Shown piece after piece: positions 51,343 to 61,536 of a stretch of 64,000 nucleotides of DNA. The stretch comes from Nitrospirota bacterium (lineage in GTDB: Bacteria; Nitrospirota; Leptospirillia; Leptospirillales; Leptospirillaceae), in NCBI GenBank assembly GCA_021785195.1, contig JAJYGC010000009.1:124001-188000 (forward strand). The letters are read 5' to 3'. Positions within the stretch are counted from its first letter, which is position 1, and the number at the start of each line of letters is the position of its first letter. Made by a program: the position numbers and the translations under genes. Below the pieces are notes generated by a model that was not told where the DNA came from, searched no databases, and saw only the letters and a list, made by a program, of their open reading frames with translations.

Positions 51343-52257
51343 GTGTCCTTGACGCCCCCCCCAGTAGCCATTGATGAATACTTGTCCTGGTGCAAGGAAT
51401 CGATTGACCGGTTTCTTTCATCACTTTTTGAGGCTGAGGAAATTACTCCTTACAAGACCCTCGCGGAATCGATGAGATATAGCCTTTTGGCAGGAGGAAA
51501 AAGGGTTCGCCCCGTTCTTGCGATGGCGGCGATCGAGGCCATTGGAAAAGATCCGGTTCCCTTTCTGCCACTTTTGGCCCCTCTTGAGCTCATTCACACC
51601 TATTCCCTGATTCATGATGACCTGCCTGCGATGGACAATGATTCTCTCCGTCGGGGGAAGGCAACCAATCACGTGATCTATGGGGATGCAACCGCGATTC
51701 TGGCGGGCGACGCGCTTTTGACCTTTGCCTTTACCCTGTTGTCCGACCCCGTTTATGATAACCTCGCTTCGCCCGAGGTCCGGTTGAAAATTGTCTGGGA
51801 GCTTTCCAATTCGTCCGGCATTAATGGAATGGTTGGGGGGCAACAAATGGATATCGAGTCTGAGGGAAAGTCGCTGGACCTTCCCTCACTGGAGTTCCTT
51901 CACCGGCACAAGACTGGAGCGTTGATCCGGGGGGCACTCCGCATCGGGGCACTTCTTGGTGGAGCATCTGGGCCTTCTTTTGAAGCCCTTGACCGGTATG
52001 GTGCCGCAGTCGGTATCGCATTTCAGATTGCCGATGATCTTCTTGATGTTGAGGGAGACGCCATTCTTTTAGGTAAGGCAGCCCAAAAAGATCAGGGCAG
52101 AAACAAGAATACTTATCCGGGTCTCATGGGGGTTTCCGGCGCCCGTTCCATGGCAGAGGCAAAGTTGTCGGAAGCGTTGGGTGCGATTGAGCAATTCGGC
52201 GGACGCGCCACTCACTTGCGTGAGCTGGCCCGTTACATCATAGAAAGAAGGAATTGA
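51343..52257 (+). CDS. ispA: Farnesyl/geranyl diphosphate synthase
   Basis: LLAGGKRVRPVLAMAAIEAIG; HDDLPAMDNDSLRRGKATNH; IADDLLDVEGD. Confidence 0.94.
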   Translation: MSLTPPPVAIDEYLSWCKESIDRFLSSLFEAEEITPYKTLAESMRYSLLAGGKRVRPVLAMAAIEAIGKDPVPFLPLLAPLELIHTYSLIHDDLPAMDNDSLRRGKATNHVIYGDATAILAGDALLTFAFTLLSDPVYDNLASPEVRLKIVWELSNSSGINGMVGGQQMDIESEGKSLDLPSLEFLHRHKTGALIRGALRIGALLGGASGPSFEALDRYGAAVGIAFQIADDLLDVEGDAILLGKAAQKDQGRNKNTYPGLMGVSGARSMAEAKLSEALGAIEQFGGRATHLRELARYIIERRN

Positions 52258-54149
52258 TGGGGGATTTGTTGGGCCGTATTTCGGGCCCCGAAGATGTCAA
52301 GAAGCTTCCGGAAAAAGACCTGCCTCTTTTAGCACGAGAAATCAGGGAAGAAATGATTCGGGTGCTTTCGGGTATCGGAGGGCATTTTGGTGGAGGGCTC
52401 GGTGTGGTAGAGCTAACGATTGCACTCCACAGGGTATTTGATACCACCCGTGACCGGATTGTCTGGGATGTTGGTCATCAGAGCTATCCCCACAAGATGC
52501 TGACAGGAAGGCTGGATAGCTTGAGTACGATCCGTCAGTGGCAAGGGTTGGCAGGTTTCCCCAAACGGGAGGAAAGCCCTCATGACGCATTTTCTGCGGG
52601 TCATGCCGGCACCTCGATCTCTGCGGCCCTTGGAATGGTTGAGGCAAGGGATGTCAGGGGTGAAAACCACCATGTCATTGCCGTTGTCGGGGACGGATCC
52701 CTTACGGCAGGGATGGCGATGGAAGCGCTGAATCAGGCCGGGGCAAGGAAAAAGAATCTCCTGGTAATCCTGAACGACAATGAAATGTCCATTTCGGAGA
52801 ATGTGGGAGCCCTGTCAGACTATCTGGCCCGGATCACCTCCGATCCAAGATGGAGCGGTCTCAGACGGAGAACGGAAGGTCTGATGCGTGAAATCCCTGT
52901 CATTGGGGAACCGATGGTCCGGATGGCAAAGGTGGCACATGAGTCTGTCGTGGGGATGATCTCCAAGCCAGGTGTATGGTTTGAAGAAATGGGATTTCAT
53001 TATGTGGGGCCGATCGACGGACATGATCTGCCGCTTCTGCTGGAAACGATCGGGAACCTCAAAAATCAGTCTGGCCCTATTCTCCTGCATGTCCTGACTG
53101 TCAAAGGGAAGGGTTACCCTCCCGCAGAACGAAATCCCGTTGTTTTTCATGGAGTGACGCCCTTTGATATCGAGACGGGCGAGTTTCGGAAGAAGGCCAG
53201 CGGTCCTCCAGCCTATACCAAGATTTTCGGCCAGGCCATGGTTGAACTGGGGCATCGCTTCCCCTATCTTTTTGCGATCACAGCTGCGATGCCTGAAGGA
53301 ACGGGGCTGGTTGACTTCAAAAAGACTTTTCCGGATCGGTTCGTGGATGTGGGTATTGCGGAGCAGCATGCCGTGACGCTGGCGGGGGGGATGGCCGCAC
53401 AGAAGATCAAGCCTGTCGTAGCGATTTATTCCACTTTTCTTCAGCGGGCTTATGATCAATTGGTCCATGACGTTTGCTTGCAAAATCTTCCTGTCGTATT
53501 TGCCCTGGACAGGGGAGGGCTTGTTGGTGAGGATGGTCCAACGCACCACGGCGTTTTCGACATTGCCTACCTGAGGCACATTCCGAATATGGTGGTGATG
53601 GCGCCAAAGGACGAGAACGAACTGCGTCATATGTTGTTCACTGCGCTGAAGCACGATGGACCGATTGCGGTTCGCTATCCCAGAGGCGAAGGAATCGGTG
53701 TGGCTCTTGATCATGACTTCCGCGAGATTCCAATTGGAACGGCGGAAACCTTGAGGAAAGGGAAGGAGGTCTGCCTCCTGGCGTATGGATCGATGGTTCA
53801 GGTTGCCCTTGAGGCTTCCGAAATTCTTCTGGGAGAAGGCATTCAGGCCGGGGTTGTCAATATGAGGTTCGCCAAGCCCCTTGATACTGCAATGCTAACA
53901 TCGGTCATCAATCAATACAGCCACATTGTGACCATGGAGGAAGGAACCCTGATCGGGGGGGTCGGGTCAGCGGTCCTGGAATGGCTGGCCTCCTCAGAAC
54001 AACTCAACCGTGTCCATTTTCGAATGATCGGGATTCCCGATCACTATGTCGAGCATGGGTCTCCAAAGATTCTTCGTTCGTCATTGGGGCTGACTTCTCC
54101 GGATGTCGCGAAGACATTGCGCTCCTGGCTTCAGACAGCACCGGTCTGA
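52254..54149 (+). CDS. dxs: 1-deoxy-D-xylulose-5-phosphate synthase
   Basis: SGHFGGGLGVVELTIALH-like start, DVGHQSYPHKMLTGR, GDGSLTAGMAMEALNQAG, DVGIAEQHAVTLAGGMA. Confidence 0.97.
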   Translation: MMGDLLGRISGPEDVKKLPEKDLPLLAREIREEMIRVLSGIGGHFGGGLGVVELTIALHRVFDTTRDRIVWDVGHQSYPHKMLTGRLDSLSTIRQWQGLAGFPKREESPHDAFSAGHAGTSISAALGMVEARDVRGENHHVIAVVGDGSLTAGMAMEALNQAGARKKNLLVILNDNEMSISENVGALSDYLARITSDPRWSGLRRRTEGLMREIPVIGEPMVRMAKVAHESVVGMISKPGVWFEEMGFHYVGPIDGHDLPLLLETIGNLKNQSGPILLHVLTVKGKGYPPAERNPVVFHGVTPFDIETGEFRKKASGPPAYTKIFGQAMVELGHRFPYLFAITAAMPEGTGLVDFKKTFPDRFVDVGIAEQHAVTLAGGMAAQKIKPVVAIYSTFLQRAYDQLVHDVCLQNLPVVFALDRGGLVGEDGPTHHGVFDIAYLRHIPNMVVMAPKDENELRHMLFTALKHDGPIAVRYPRGEGIGVALDHDFREIPIGTAETLRKGKEVCLLAYGSMVQVALEASEILLGEGIQAGVVNMRFAKPLDTAMLTSVINQYSHIVTMEEGTLIGGVGSAVLEWLASSEQLNRVHFRMIGIPDHYVEHGSPKILRSSLGLTSPDVAKTLRSWLQTAPV

Positions 54150-54173
54150 ACGATCTTCCCGGGACCACTGTGC

Positions 54174-54926
54174 ATGAAAAGGCTTGACCAGCTTGTTGTG
54201 TTGAAAGGATGGGCACCCTCCCGGGAAAAAGCTACCCAATTGGTTCTTTCGGGCCGGGTTCTGGTGAATGGACTGGTCAGATATAAGCCGTCAACCCAGG
54301 CCCTGTATGATGCGGTGACGCTCCTCCCGGATGAAGCTGAAACAGTTTATGTCAGTCGCGGAGGCCATAAGCTGGATGGGGCACTTACCTTCTTTGGACT
54401 CGATGTGACAGGTGGTGCTTTCGTGGATCTTGGAGCCTCTACAGGTGGTTTTACCCAGTGTCTCCTGTTGAGGGGAGCGGAAAAAGTCTGGGCTGTTGAT
54501 GTGGGTTCTTCCCAGCTGGATGTTCGCCTTCGGGAGGACCCCAGGGTAATTGTTTCTGAGCGCGTCAATGTTCGATGGCCCGGTCCGTGGTGCCCGAATG
54601 TTCCATTAAGGGGGGTTGTTGCAGATCTTTCCTTTATCTCCCTCCAGAAGGTTTCAGGGACAGTGGTTGACCTCTTGAAAGGGGGAGGTTTTTTTCTCCC
54701 CCTTTTCAAACCCCAGTTCGAAGCGGGGCCCAAATTGGTGGGGAAAGGTGGTATTATCCGGGATCGGGCACTCCATCGAACCCTGTTGTCTGACTATATC
54801 CATTCAATGACCCGTCTCGGGGCAAGGGTCCTTGGGGTTTTCCCGTCTTCCTTGACCGGAAAGAAAGGGAATCAGGAGTATTTTGTGTTGTTTCGTCTGC
54901 CGGGTGTGCAAGAGGTTGGATTATGA
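54174..54926 (+). CDS. tlyA: TlyA-family rRNA 2'-O-methyltransferase
   Basis: S4 domain (KRLDQLVVLKGWAPSREKATQLVLSGRVLVNG); DLGASTGGFTQCLLLRGAEKVWAVDVG. Confidence 0.93.
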   Translation: MKRLDQLVVLKGWAPSREKATQLVLSGRVLVNGLVRYKPSTQALYDAVTLLPDEAETVYVSRGGHKLDGALTFFGLDVTGGAFVDLGASTGGFTQCLLLRGAEKVWAVDVGSSQLDVRLREDPRVIVSERVNVRWPGPWCPNVPLRGVVADLSFISLQKVSGTVVDLLKGGGFFLPLFKPQFEAGPKLVGKGGIIRDRALHRTLLSDYIHSMTRLGARVLGVFPSSLTGKKGNQEYFVLFRLPGVQEVGL

Positions 54927-55867
54927 ATCCCCTGAAGGTGATGGTTGGGGGAGGCTGCGGATTCATCGGATCCGCTCTGGTTTCCAGGATGGTTGGGGGA
55001 GGGATACACGTCATCTCTGTGGACGATCTATCTACGGGCCATCCATTGAGATTGAAGAGCGAGCGCCTCCAGTTTGAGAAGGGGGACACCGGGTCCATCC
55101 GCTTCATGTCCAAATTGCTCAGGGCTGCACGACCAGATATTTATATTCATGCTTCCGGGGTTTCTGATCCCCTCAAAGGGGAAAAGGACCCGTCGATCGA
55201 TTTGAAGGAAACCCTTCTTCCTTTTGTGGAAACATTGAGGTCCCTTGAGGAAGCATCTGTTGGACAGATCATTCTGGTTTCGACAGGAGAAGTCTTTGGT
55301 GTGAACAACGAAGGAACCCCCAACGAAGAAACAACGCCTATTCCAGACAATTCATACGGCGCATCCTATTTGGCGGCTGAGCAGTATCTGTCCCTTTTTG
55401 CCCGCAAGATTGGGGTTCCCTATTCGATCATCCGGCTTTCCCCGGTTTTTGGACCAGGGCAGTCTTTGGAGGGAGAAGCAGGGTTTGTGACCGGTTGGGC
55501 CAGAGGGCTGATCAGGAAAGACCCCACGGATATGCCGAAAATGTCTGGGAACGGGAAGCGGATCCGGGACTTCATCTATATCGACGATGTGGTGGATGGA
55601 ATCCTTTCGATCCTTCTTGAAAAGAAACACGGAGTTTTCCATCTGGGTTCAGGAAAGCCACTCTCAGAGCGGGAGTTTTTCTTCATGTTTCGGACCTTCT
55701 CTGGATTTGTTGGGGATATTGTCTATGAGGGTCAGTACCCTGCTGGGTCAATGAAGCGCATTTTAGGCCATCAGACGCTTTTGAGCGAAAGCGGATGGAC
55801 TCCTGAAACGAGCTTTGAGGATGGAGTCTCCCGAACCGTTGAATGGTTCCGGCGGTGGTTGGGATGA
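54923..55867 (+). CDS. NAD-dependent epimerase/dehydratase
   Basis: MVGGGCGFIGSALVSRM; SYGASYLAAEQY; RDFIYIDDVVDGI. Confidence 0.88.
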   Translation: MNPLKVMVGGGCGFIGSALVSRMVGGGIHVISVDDLSTGHPLRLKSERLQFEKGDTGSIRFMSKLLRAARPDIYIHASGVSDPLKGEKDPSIDLKETLLPFVETLRSLEEASVGQIILVSTGEVFGVNNEGTPNEETTPIPDNSYGASYLAAEQYLSLFARKIGVPYSIIRLSPVFGPGQSLEGEAGFVTGWARGLIRKDPTDMPKMSGNGKRIRDFIYIDDVVDGILSILLEKKHGVFHLGSGKPLSEREFFFMFRTFSGFVGDIVYEGQYPAGSMKRILGHQTLLSESGWTPETSFEDGVSRTVEWFRRWLG

Positions 55868-56196
55868 ATGTTTGCCTGCTCCTATTTTCCCATCCGGACC
55901 CGTTGGAGGCAGACCGCCTTGTCAGGACGCTGGTGTCGGAGAAACAGGTATCTTGTGGACATTTATTTCCGGTGGGAGTCTCAATTTACGAATGGGAAGG
56001 GAAACTTGTTCGGGACCAGGAGGTGAATGTCCTTCTCAAGCTTTCGGAAAGCTCCTGTGAATCTGTTACAGAGAGGATCCGTTCAATCCACCCATACACT
56101 GTTCCCGAAATCCTTTACTGGACGGTTGATGGGGGGAATCCTTCCTATCTGGAGTGGGTCATGCGTTTTGATCCCAAGAAAGATTTCCGGTCATGA
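55864..56196 (+). CDS. cutA: CutA1-like divalent cation tolerance protein
   Basis: VCLLLFSHPDPLEADRLVRTLVSEKQVSCGHLFPVGVSIYEWEGKL...IRSIHPYTVPEILYWTVDGGNPSYLEWV. Confidence 0.75.
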   Translation: MNVCLLLFSHPDPLEADRLVRTLVSEKQVSCGHLFPVGVSIYEWEGKLVRDQEVNVLLKLSESSCESVTERIRSIHPYTVPEILYWTVDGGNPSYLEWVMRFDPKKDFRS

Positions 56197-57116
56197 AACT
56201 GAGAAAGACCGTTACGGTGACGTTCATGTCAGGTCCTACCGAGAAGGCCAGGCAATGGACTGTTCCAAGATGGCTTTTTCATGCATTTTTTGTATTGGGA
56301 ATCCTCTGTGTCATTGGTGGGATCTCGTTGGGATTTTTCTATGCCTATGAAGCACAAAAGCTGGTAACCTACCATCGCCTGATCAATGAAACGAGAGAAC
56401 AGAAGGTTCACCTTGACCGATACCAGAAGGAATTGGAAAGACTTGAGGCCCAGCTTTCTGAGGTAAACCTCCTGGATGGACAGATTCGTCAGATGACCGC
56501 CGGACAGCAAAGTGCTCCGAAAGCTCCTCAAAACTCCGCTCAATCGGCTGAGCCCCAGCAGAGTTCTACTTCCACTGAGCCCTTGTCTCCTCCGGTACCA
56601 CTCCAAACTCCAGCATTGCCAAAGAAGACGACGCTGAATGGGTTGTCAGGAGTGTCTTCCCTGGAAGGACAGGAGAGCAACCCCTTCATGGCTTCTACCG
56701 GTCCAGGGGATGCAGTCTGGGACCCTCCTGTTTCAGGCTGGGAGACATCCCCTTTCGGAAACCGCAAGAGCCCATTGGGTGCTGGGGAAGAGTTTCACCC
56801 TGGGGTGGACATTGCCCAGGTTGAGGGGAAGACGATCAAGGCAGTTTCTGACGGATATGTCCTGGATGCAGGGAAAGTGTCGGATTATGGTCAGTTTGTT
56901 TTGCTGTATCACGGATTGGGTGTGACTTCCCTGTACGCCCATCTGGGAGAAGTTTTTGTTCAGGCGGGAGAACATGTTACTCGTGGTACGGCAATTGGTT
57001 CGGTCGGAATGTCCGGTCTAACAAATGGACCCCACCTTCATTTTGAGATTCGGTATTTCGGTGTTCCGGTTGATCCGGATACCGAACTTGTTCAGGGTGT
57101 GTCCGGAAAAAAATAG
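56193..57116 (+). CDS. M23-family peptidase
   Basis: GEEFHPGVDIAQVEGKTIKAVSDGYV; YAHLGEVFVQAGEHVTRGTAIGSVGMSGLTNGPHLHFEIR. Confidence 0.93.
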   Translation: MKLRKTVTVTFMSGPTEKARQWTVPRWLFHAFFVLGILCVIGGISLGFFYAYEAQKLVTYHRLINETREQKVHLDRYQKELERLEAQLSEVNLLDGQIRQMTAGQQSAPKAPQNSAQSAEPQQSSTSTEPLSPPVPLQTPALPKKTTLNGLSGVSSLEGQESNPFMASTGPGDAVWDPPVSGWETSPFGNRKSPLGAGEEFHPGVDIAQVEGKTIKAVSDGYVLDAGKVSDYGQFVLLYHGLGVTSLYAHLGEVFVQAGEHVTRGTAIGSVGMSGLTNGPHLHFEIRYFGVPVDPDTELVQGVSGKK

Positions 57117-57151
57117 GCCTGCGTATGTGCCGAACAGGATAAGGAGTTTGT

Positions 57152-59872
57152 ATGTTGAAAGGCTTGCTTTCGTCACTTTTTTCAAGCCGGAATGATCGTG
57201 AGCTGAAAAGGATGGCGGCAATTGTTGACCAAATCAATCAGTTTGAATCCATTGTGGCGACCTTGGGGGATGAGCAACTTTCCCAGAAAACCCAGGAGTT
57301 CCGGGACAGGTATGCCAAAGGAGAGGGGTTGGATGATCTTCTTCCGGAAGCGTATGCCGTTGTCCGGGAGTCAAGTCGCCGGGTTCTTGGAATGCGTCAT
57401 TTCGATGTTCAGTTGATTGGGGGGATTGTTCTTCACGAGGGTCGCATTGCCGAAATGAAAACAGGTGAGGGTAAAACCCTTGTCGCGACTCTTCCGGTTT
57501 ATTTAAACGCTTTGACCGGAAAGGGCGTTCACGTTGTAACGGTCAATGATTATTTGGCCCGTAGGGATTCGGAATGGATGGGACAACTCTACCGCTTTAT
57601 GGGTTTGACGACAGGGCTGATCCAGCATGATGTTTCGGATGAGGACAGAAAAGCCGCCTACGAAGCCGATATCACTTATGGGACAAATAATGAATTCGGC
57701 TTCGACTATCTTCGCGACAACATGAAATACGAGTCTGAGCAGTTTGTCCAGAGAGGACTTCATTATGCCATCGTGGATGAGGTCGACAGCATCCTGATTG
57801 ATGAATCCCGCACCCCCCTGATCATTTCCGGACCCTCTGAGGATTCGACTGACCTTTACTTTCGGGTAGACCGAATCATTCCCAGTCTGGATCGCGACCT
57901 TCATTTCAAAATTGATGAAAAGCTCAAGACAGTCACCCTGACAGAGGAAGGGAACAATGTTGTCGAGGAAATGCTCGGGATCGACAATCTTTATGATGTG
58001 GGGAACATCAGCTGGTTCCATCATGTGCTGCAGGCATTGAAAGCGCACCACCTTTATCGAAGAGATGTCGAATATGTAGTCAAGAACGGGGAAGTCATCA
58101 TCGTTGATGAGTTCACCGGACGTTTGATGCCAGGACGACGATGGGGTGAAGGTCTTCACCAGGCTGTGGAAGCCAAGGAAAAAGTCAAGATTGAAAATGA
58201 AAATCAGACTTTGGCCACGATCACCTTCCAGAATTATTTTCGCATGTATGAAAAGCTCTCCGGTATGACTGGAACCGCGGATACTGAAGCTCAGGAATTC
58301 CATAAGATCTACAATCTGGATGTCATCATTGTCCCTACCCATCGCTCCATGGTAAGGCTGGATCTTCCGGACCAGATCTACAGGACCCAGAAAGAAAAAT
58401 ATCAGGCAATTGTGGAAGATATCAGGGAGCGGAACAAAACCGGACAGCCGGTTCTTGTGGGGACGGTCTCTATTGAAAAATCGGAATATCTTTCTTCCTT
58501 GCTTGTGAAAGAGGCTATCCAGCACAAGGTCCTTAATGCAAAATTTCATGAGCTCGAAGCCGAAATTGTGGCTCAGGCAGGACGTTTGGGGATGGTGACA
58601 ATTGCCACGAACATGGCTGGTAGGGGAACGGACATTGTTCTGGGAGGAAATTCGGAGTTTCTTCTGAAAACGATTCTGGTGGAGCGGGAACAGAAGAAAA
58701 TGCCTTGTTCCGATGAGGATGTCATCGTTCTCAAACGAAATCTCGAAGAAAGTCTCAAGTCTGAGCGGGAACAGGTTGCCCAGGCTGGAGGACTTCACAT
58801 TATTGGTACGGAGAGGCATGAAAGCCGACGGATTGATAACCAGTTGCGGGGACGTTCCGGACGACAGGGGGACCCTGGGTCATCCCGGTTCTATCTTTCA
58901 CTGGAAGATGACCTCCTTCGAATATTTGGCGCTGATCGCATCAAGGGCTTGATGGATCGCCTCGGGGTTGAGGATGGTATCCCGATTGAACATGGATTTG
59001 TGAGCAAGGCCATCGAGAATGCCCAGAAGAAGGTTGAAGCCCACCATTTTGATGTAAGGAAGCAGCTTCTCGAATACGACGATGTCATGAACCAGCAGAG
59101 GCTGATTTTCTACGAATTAAGGAAGAAAGTTCTTCGGGGAGAAGACCTTAAAGAGTTATTGGTGGAATGGGGGCAAGAGGTACTGGAGTCGGTTGTTTCC
59201 GAGTTTGCCCCTGAGGACCAGTATCCTGAAACATGGGATTTGGAGGGTCTGGTTCAGGGTGTATTGGAAAAGTCAGGGCTCACTGTTTCCTCAGATCAAC
59301 TTCGTGACCTTGGCATTTTGGCTTTGAAAGAATCCTTGTTCCATTCATATGATTCGTTTTTGGAGAAAAAAGAGGGGGATTTTGGAACTGAAACCTTTTG
59401 GGCCATTGTCCGTTTTCTCATTCTCCAGAACCTTGACAATCAGTGGAAAGAACATCTCTTGAACATGGATCACCTGAAGGAAGGGATCGGGCTTCGGGGA
59501 TATGGTCAAAAAGATCCTCTTGTCGAGTACAGGCGTGAAGGGTTCACCCTGTTTGAACAGTTTGTCAAGGAAGTCCAGGAAAGCCTGATTCTCCTTGTGG
59601 GTAATGCGAGGGAGATGGAGGAGGCCGTTGGACTCCCCGATGAACCGGACCTTGAGGCATATCAATACCTCCATCCTGAGGATCAAGTTTATTCGGCCGA
59701 CTCTGGTCAGTTTGCTCAAGCAGAGGCTCTCCCTTTTTCGATGTCTGGGACAATCCCGATGACGATGGGAGGGAATCCATCCATGTCTGCACATTCATCC
59801 AGAAAGTTGGGGCGCAATGATCCCTGTTTTTGCGGGAGCGGAAAAAAATTCAAAAAATGTCATGGGTCTTGA
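57152..59872 (+). CDS. secA: Preprotein translocase ATPase SecA
   Basis: MRHFDVQLIGGIVLHEGRIAEMKTGEGKTLVATLP; TNMAGRGTDIVLGG; C-terminal GRNDPCFCGSGKKFKKCHG zinc motif. Confidence 0.98.
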   Translation: MLKGLLSSLFSSRNDRELKRMAAIVDQINQFESIVATLGDEQLSQKTQEFRDRYAKGEGLDDLLPEAYAVVRESSRRVLGMRHFDVQLIGGIVLHEGRIAEMKTGEGKTLVATLPVYLNALTGKGVHVVTVNDYLARRDSEWMGQLYRFMGLTTGLIQHDVSDEDRKAAYEADITYGTNNEFGFDYLRDNMKYESEQFVQRGLHYAIVDEVDSILIDESRTPLIISGPSEDSTDLYFRVDRIIPSLDRDLHFKIDEKLKTVTLTEEGNNVVEEMLGIDNLYDVGNISWFHHVLQALKAHHLYRRDVEYVVKNGEVIIVDEFTGRLMPGRRWGEGLHQAVEAKEKVKIENENQTLATITFQNYFRMYEKLSGMTGTADTEAQEFHKIYNLDVIIVPTHRSMVRLDLPDQIYRTQKEKYQAIVEDIRERNKTGQPVLVGTVSIEKSEYLSSLLVKEAIQHKVLNAKFHELEAEIVAQAGRLGMVTIATNMAGRGTDIVLGGNSEFLLKTILVEREQKKMPCSDEDVIVLKRNLEESLKSEREQVAQAGGLHIIGTERHESRRIDNQLRGRSGRQGDPGSSRFYLSLEDDLLRIFGADRIKGLMDRLGVEDGIPIEHGFVSKAIENAQKKVEAHHFDVRKQLLEYDDVMNQQRLIFYELRKKVLRGEDLKELLVEWGQEVLESVVSEFAPEDQYPETWDLEGLVQGVLEKSGLTVSSDQLRDLGILALKESLFHSYDSFLEKKEGDFGTETFWAIVRFLILQNLDNQWKEHLLNMDHLKEGIGLRGYGQKDPLVEYRREGFTLFEQFVKEVQESLILLVGNAREMEEAVGLPDEPDLEAYQYLHPEDQVYSADSGQFAQAEALPFSMSGTIPMTMGGNPSMSAHSSRKLGRNDPCFCGSGKKFKKCHGS

Positions 59873-59962
59873 GCAAGGGATTGTAACTCTCTGAAGGCAG
59901 AAAAGATTGATTTTACTAGATCTTCGGATCGTTCCAGTCCAATTGACCCATTGCCAGACTTG

Positions 59963-59991
59963 TTGACAACTTTTTCCCTGCCCCATACAAT
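59963..59991 (+). promoter_or_regulatory. Strong sigma70-type promoter upstream of nuoA
   Basis: TTGACA (59963-59968), 17 nt, TACAAT (59986-59991). Confidence 0.75.
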
Positions 59992-60055
59992 GAAGAACAC
60001 GTTTAATTCATAATGGGCGAAGATACACTAAAGAAAAAGCCTTTGGAGGCAATGG

Positions 60056-60427
60056 ATGTTCTCGCAATCTCATCCTGAACACTACATCCCTATTTTAATT
60101 TTTCTTGTGGTTGCAGTGGGTTTTGGCGCCATTTCGTTGACTGTAGGAAAGTTGATTCGACCAAAGAATCCCTACAAGGACAAGAATGCCCCTTACGAAT
60201 GTGGTGTTCCGCCGATCAATGATGCCCGGGAGCGTTTCTCCATCCGATACTATGTGATTGCGATGCTGTTTCTCGTGTTTGATGTTGAGGTGGTTTTTCT
60301 TTATCCGTGGGCGGTGGATTTTGACCGTCTGGGCCTTTTTGGTCTCGTCGAGATGATGATTTTTATTTTCATTCTACTGGTTGGATATGTCTACGCATGG
60401 AAGAAGGAGGCTCTGGAATGGGAATGA
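60056..60427 (+). CDS. nuoA: NADH-quinone oxidoreductase subunit A
   Basis: [42 protein letters not shown]. Confidence 0.96.
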   Translation: MFSQSHPEHYIPILIFLVVAVGFGAISLTVGKLIRPKNPYKDKNAPYECGVPPINDARERFSIRYYVIAMLFLVFDVEVVFLYPWAVDFDRLGLFGLVEMMIFIFILLVGYVYAWKKEALEWE

Positions 60428-60954
60428 TGCATCAGAAGGACGGAGAGCTCTCTGTTGTGACCATGCGGCTTCAGGATGCCGTTAACGAATTGCTTAACTG
60501 GTCCCGAAAATCTGCATTGTGGCCCATGACGTTCGGGTTGGCCTGCTGTGCGATCGAAATGATGGGGGCAGTGGCTTCAAGGTTTGATATAGACAGATTC
60601 GGGGCAGGGGTCTTCCGGGCATCGCCCCGTCAGTCCGACCTGATGATTGTTGCAGGGACCTTGACGCGCAAGATGGCACCCGTTGTGCGCAGGATCTACG
60701 ATCAGATGCCGGAGCCGCGGTATGTCATTGCAATGGGCTCTTGTGCCACTTCCGGAAATATTTACGATAGTTACAGCGTTGTTCAGGGTGTTGATCGCTT
60801 GATCCCGGTTGATGTCTATGTTCCCGGTTGTCCTCCACGTCCTGAAGCCCTTCTGGATGGACTGATGAAGCTGCAGGAAAAAATCATGAAGGACCGACCG
60901 GTTTTTCCCGGCAACTTTCCTGTTGGTCTTCCCTCTTCTTCGGAAGGAGTTTGA
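60418..60954 (+). CDS. nuoB: NADH-quinone oxidoreductase subunit B
   Basis: [68 protein letters not shown]. Confidence 0.97.
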   Translation: MGMMHQKDGELSVVTMRLQDAVNELLNWSRKSALWPMTFGLACCAIEMMGAVASRFDIDRFGAGVFRASPRQSDLMIVAGTLTRKMAPVVRRIYDQMPEPRYVIAMGSCATSGNIYDSYSVVQGVDRLIPVDVYVPGCPPRPEALLDGLMKLQEKIMKDRPVFPGNFPVGLPSSSEGV

Positions 60955-60960
60955 TCCCTC

Positions 60961-61512
60961 ATGCATCCGACAGCAGAATCGCTTGAGAACAGATTTTCGG
61001 AGGTATTCCTTGCCTCTCGTGAGTCCTTGGGAGACCTGTCCATATATGTTCGCCCGGAAGGGGCGCTGGAACTTTTTCGCGCCTTACATGACATGCCTGA
61101 ATATGGGTATGATTATATCGTTGATGTGACTTCAGTTGATTATCCGATGGATCCTGAACGATTTGAGGTTGTCTATATCCTGTACTCTATTTCCCGCAGG
61201 CACCGGATTATGGTCAAGATTCGCATTCCCGAGGATAACCCCGTAGTGGATTCCGTGGTTGGGATCTGGAAAGGGGCAGAATTCATGGAACGTGAGGTCT
61301 TTGATATGATGGGTATCCAGTTCCGGGGACATCCTGATTTGCGTAGGATCTTGATGCCGGATGATTATGAAGAGGGTTATCCGTTGCGTAAAGACTTTCC
61401 TCTGGTGGGCAAAGGGTGGCGAGACAGCTTTTCTTTCGTCCCCAAATTTCAGGGGAATCCTGGGGTGATTGAGGGAAAGCCGGGTGGGGATGCTTCTTTT
61501 ATCCCTTCCTAA
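60961..61512 (+). CDS. nuoC: NADH-quinone oxidoreductase subunit C
   Basis: DVTSVDYPMDPERFEVVYILYS; EREVFDMMGIQFRGHPDLRRILMPDDYEEGYPLRKDFPL. Confidence 0.95.
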   Translation: MHPTAESLENRFSEVFLASRESLGDLSIYVRPEGALELFRALHDMPEYGYDYIVDVTSVDYPMDPERFEVVYILYSISRRHRIMVKIRIPEDNPVVDSVVGIWKGAEFMEREVFDMMGIQFRGHPDLRRILMPDDYEEGYPLRKDFPLVGKGWRDSFSFVPKFQGNPGVIEGKPGGDASFIPS

Positions 61513-61536
61513 AAAAATGCTGCTCCTTCGTTCTGT

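Noticed and set aside
57503-58819. 438-aa minus-strand ORF
   Set aside because: Antisense to SecA; no domains.
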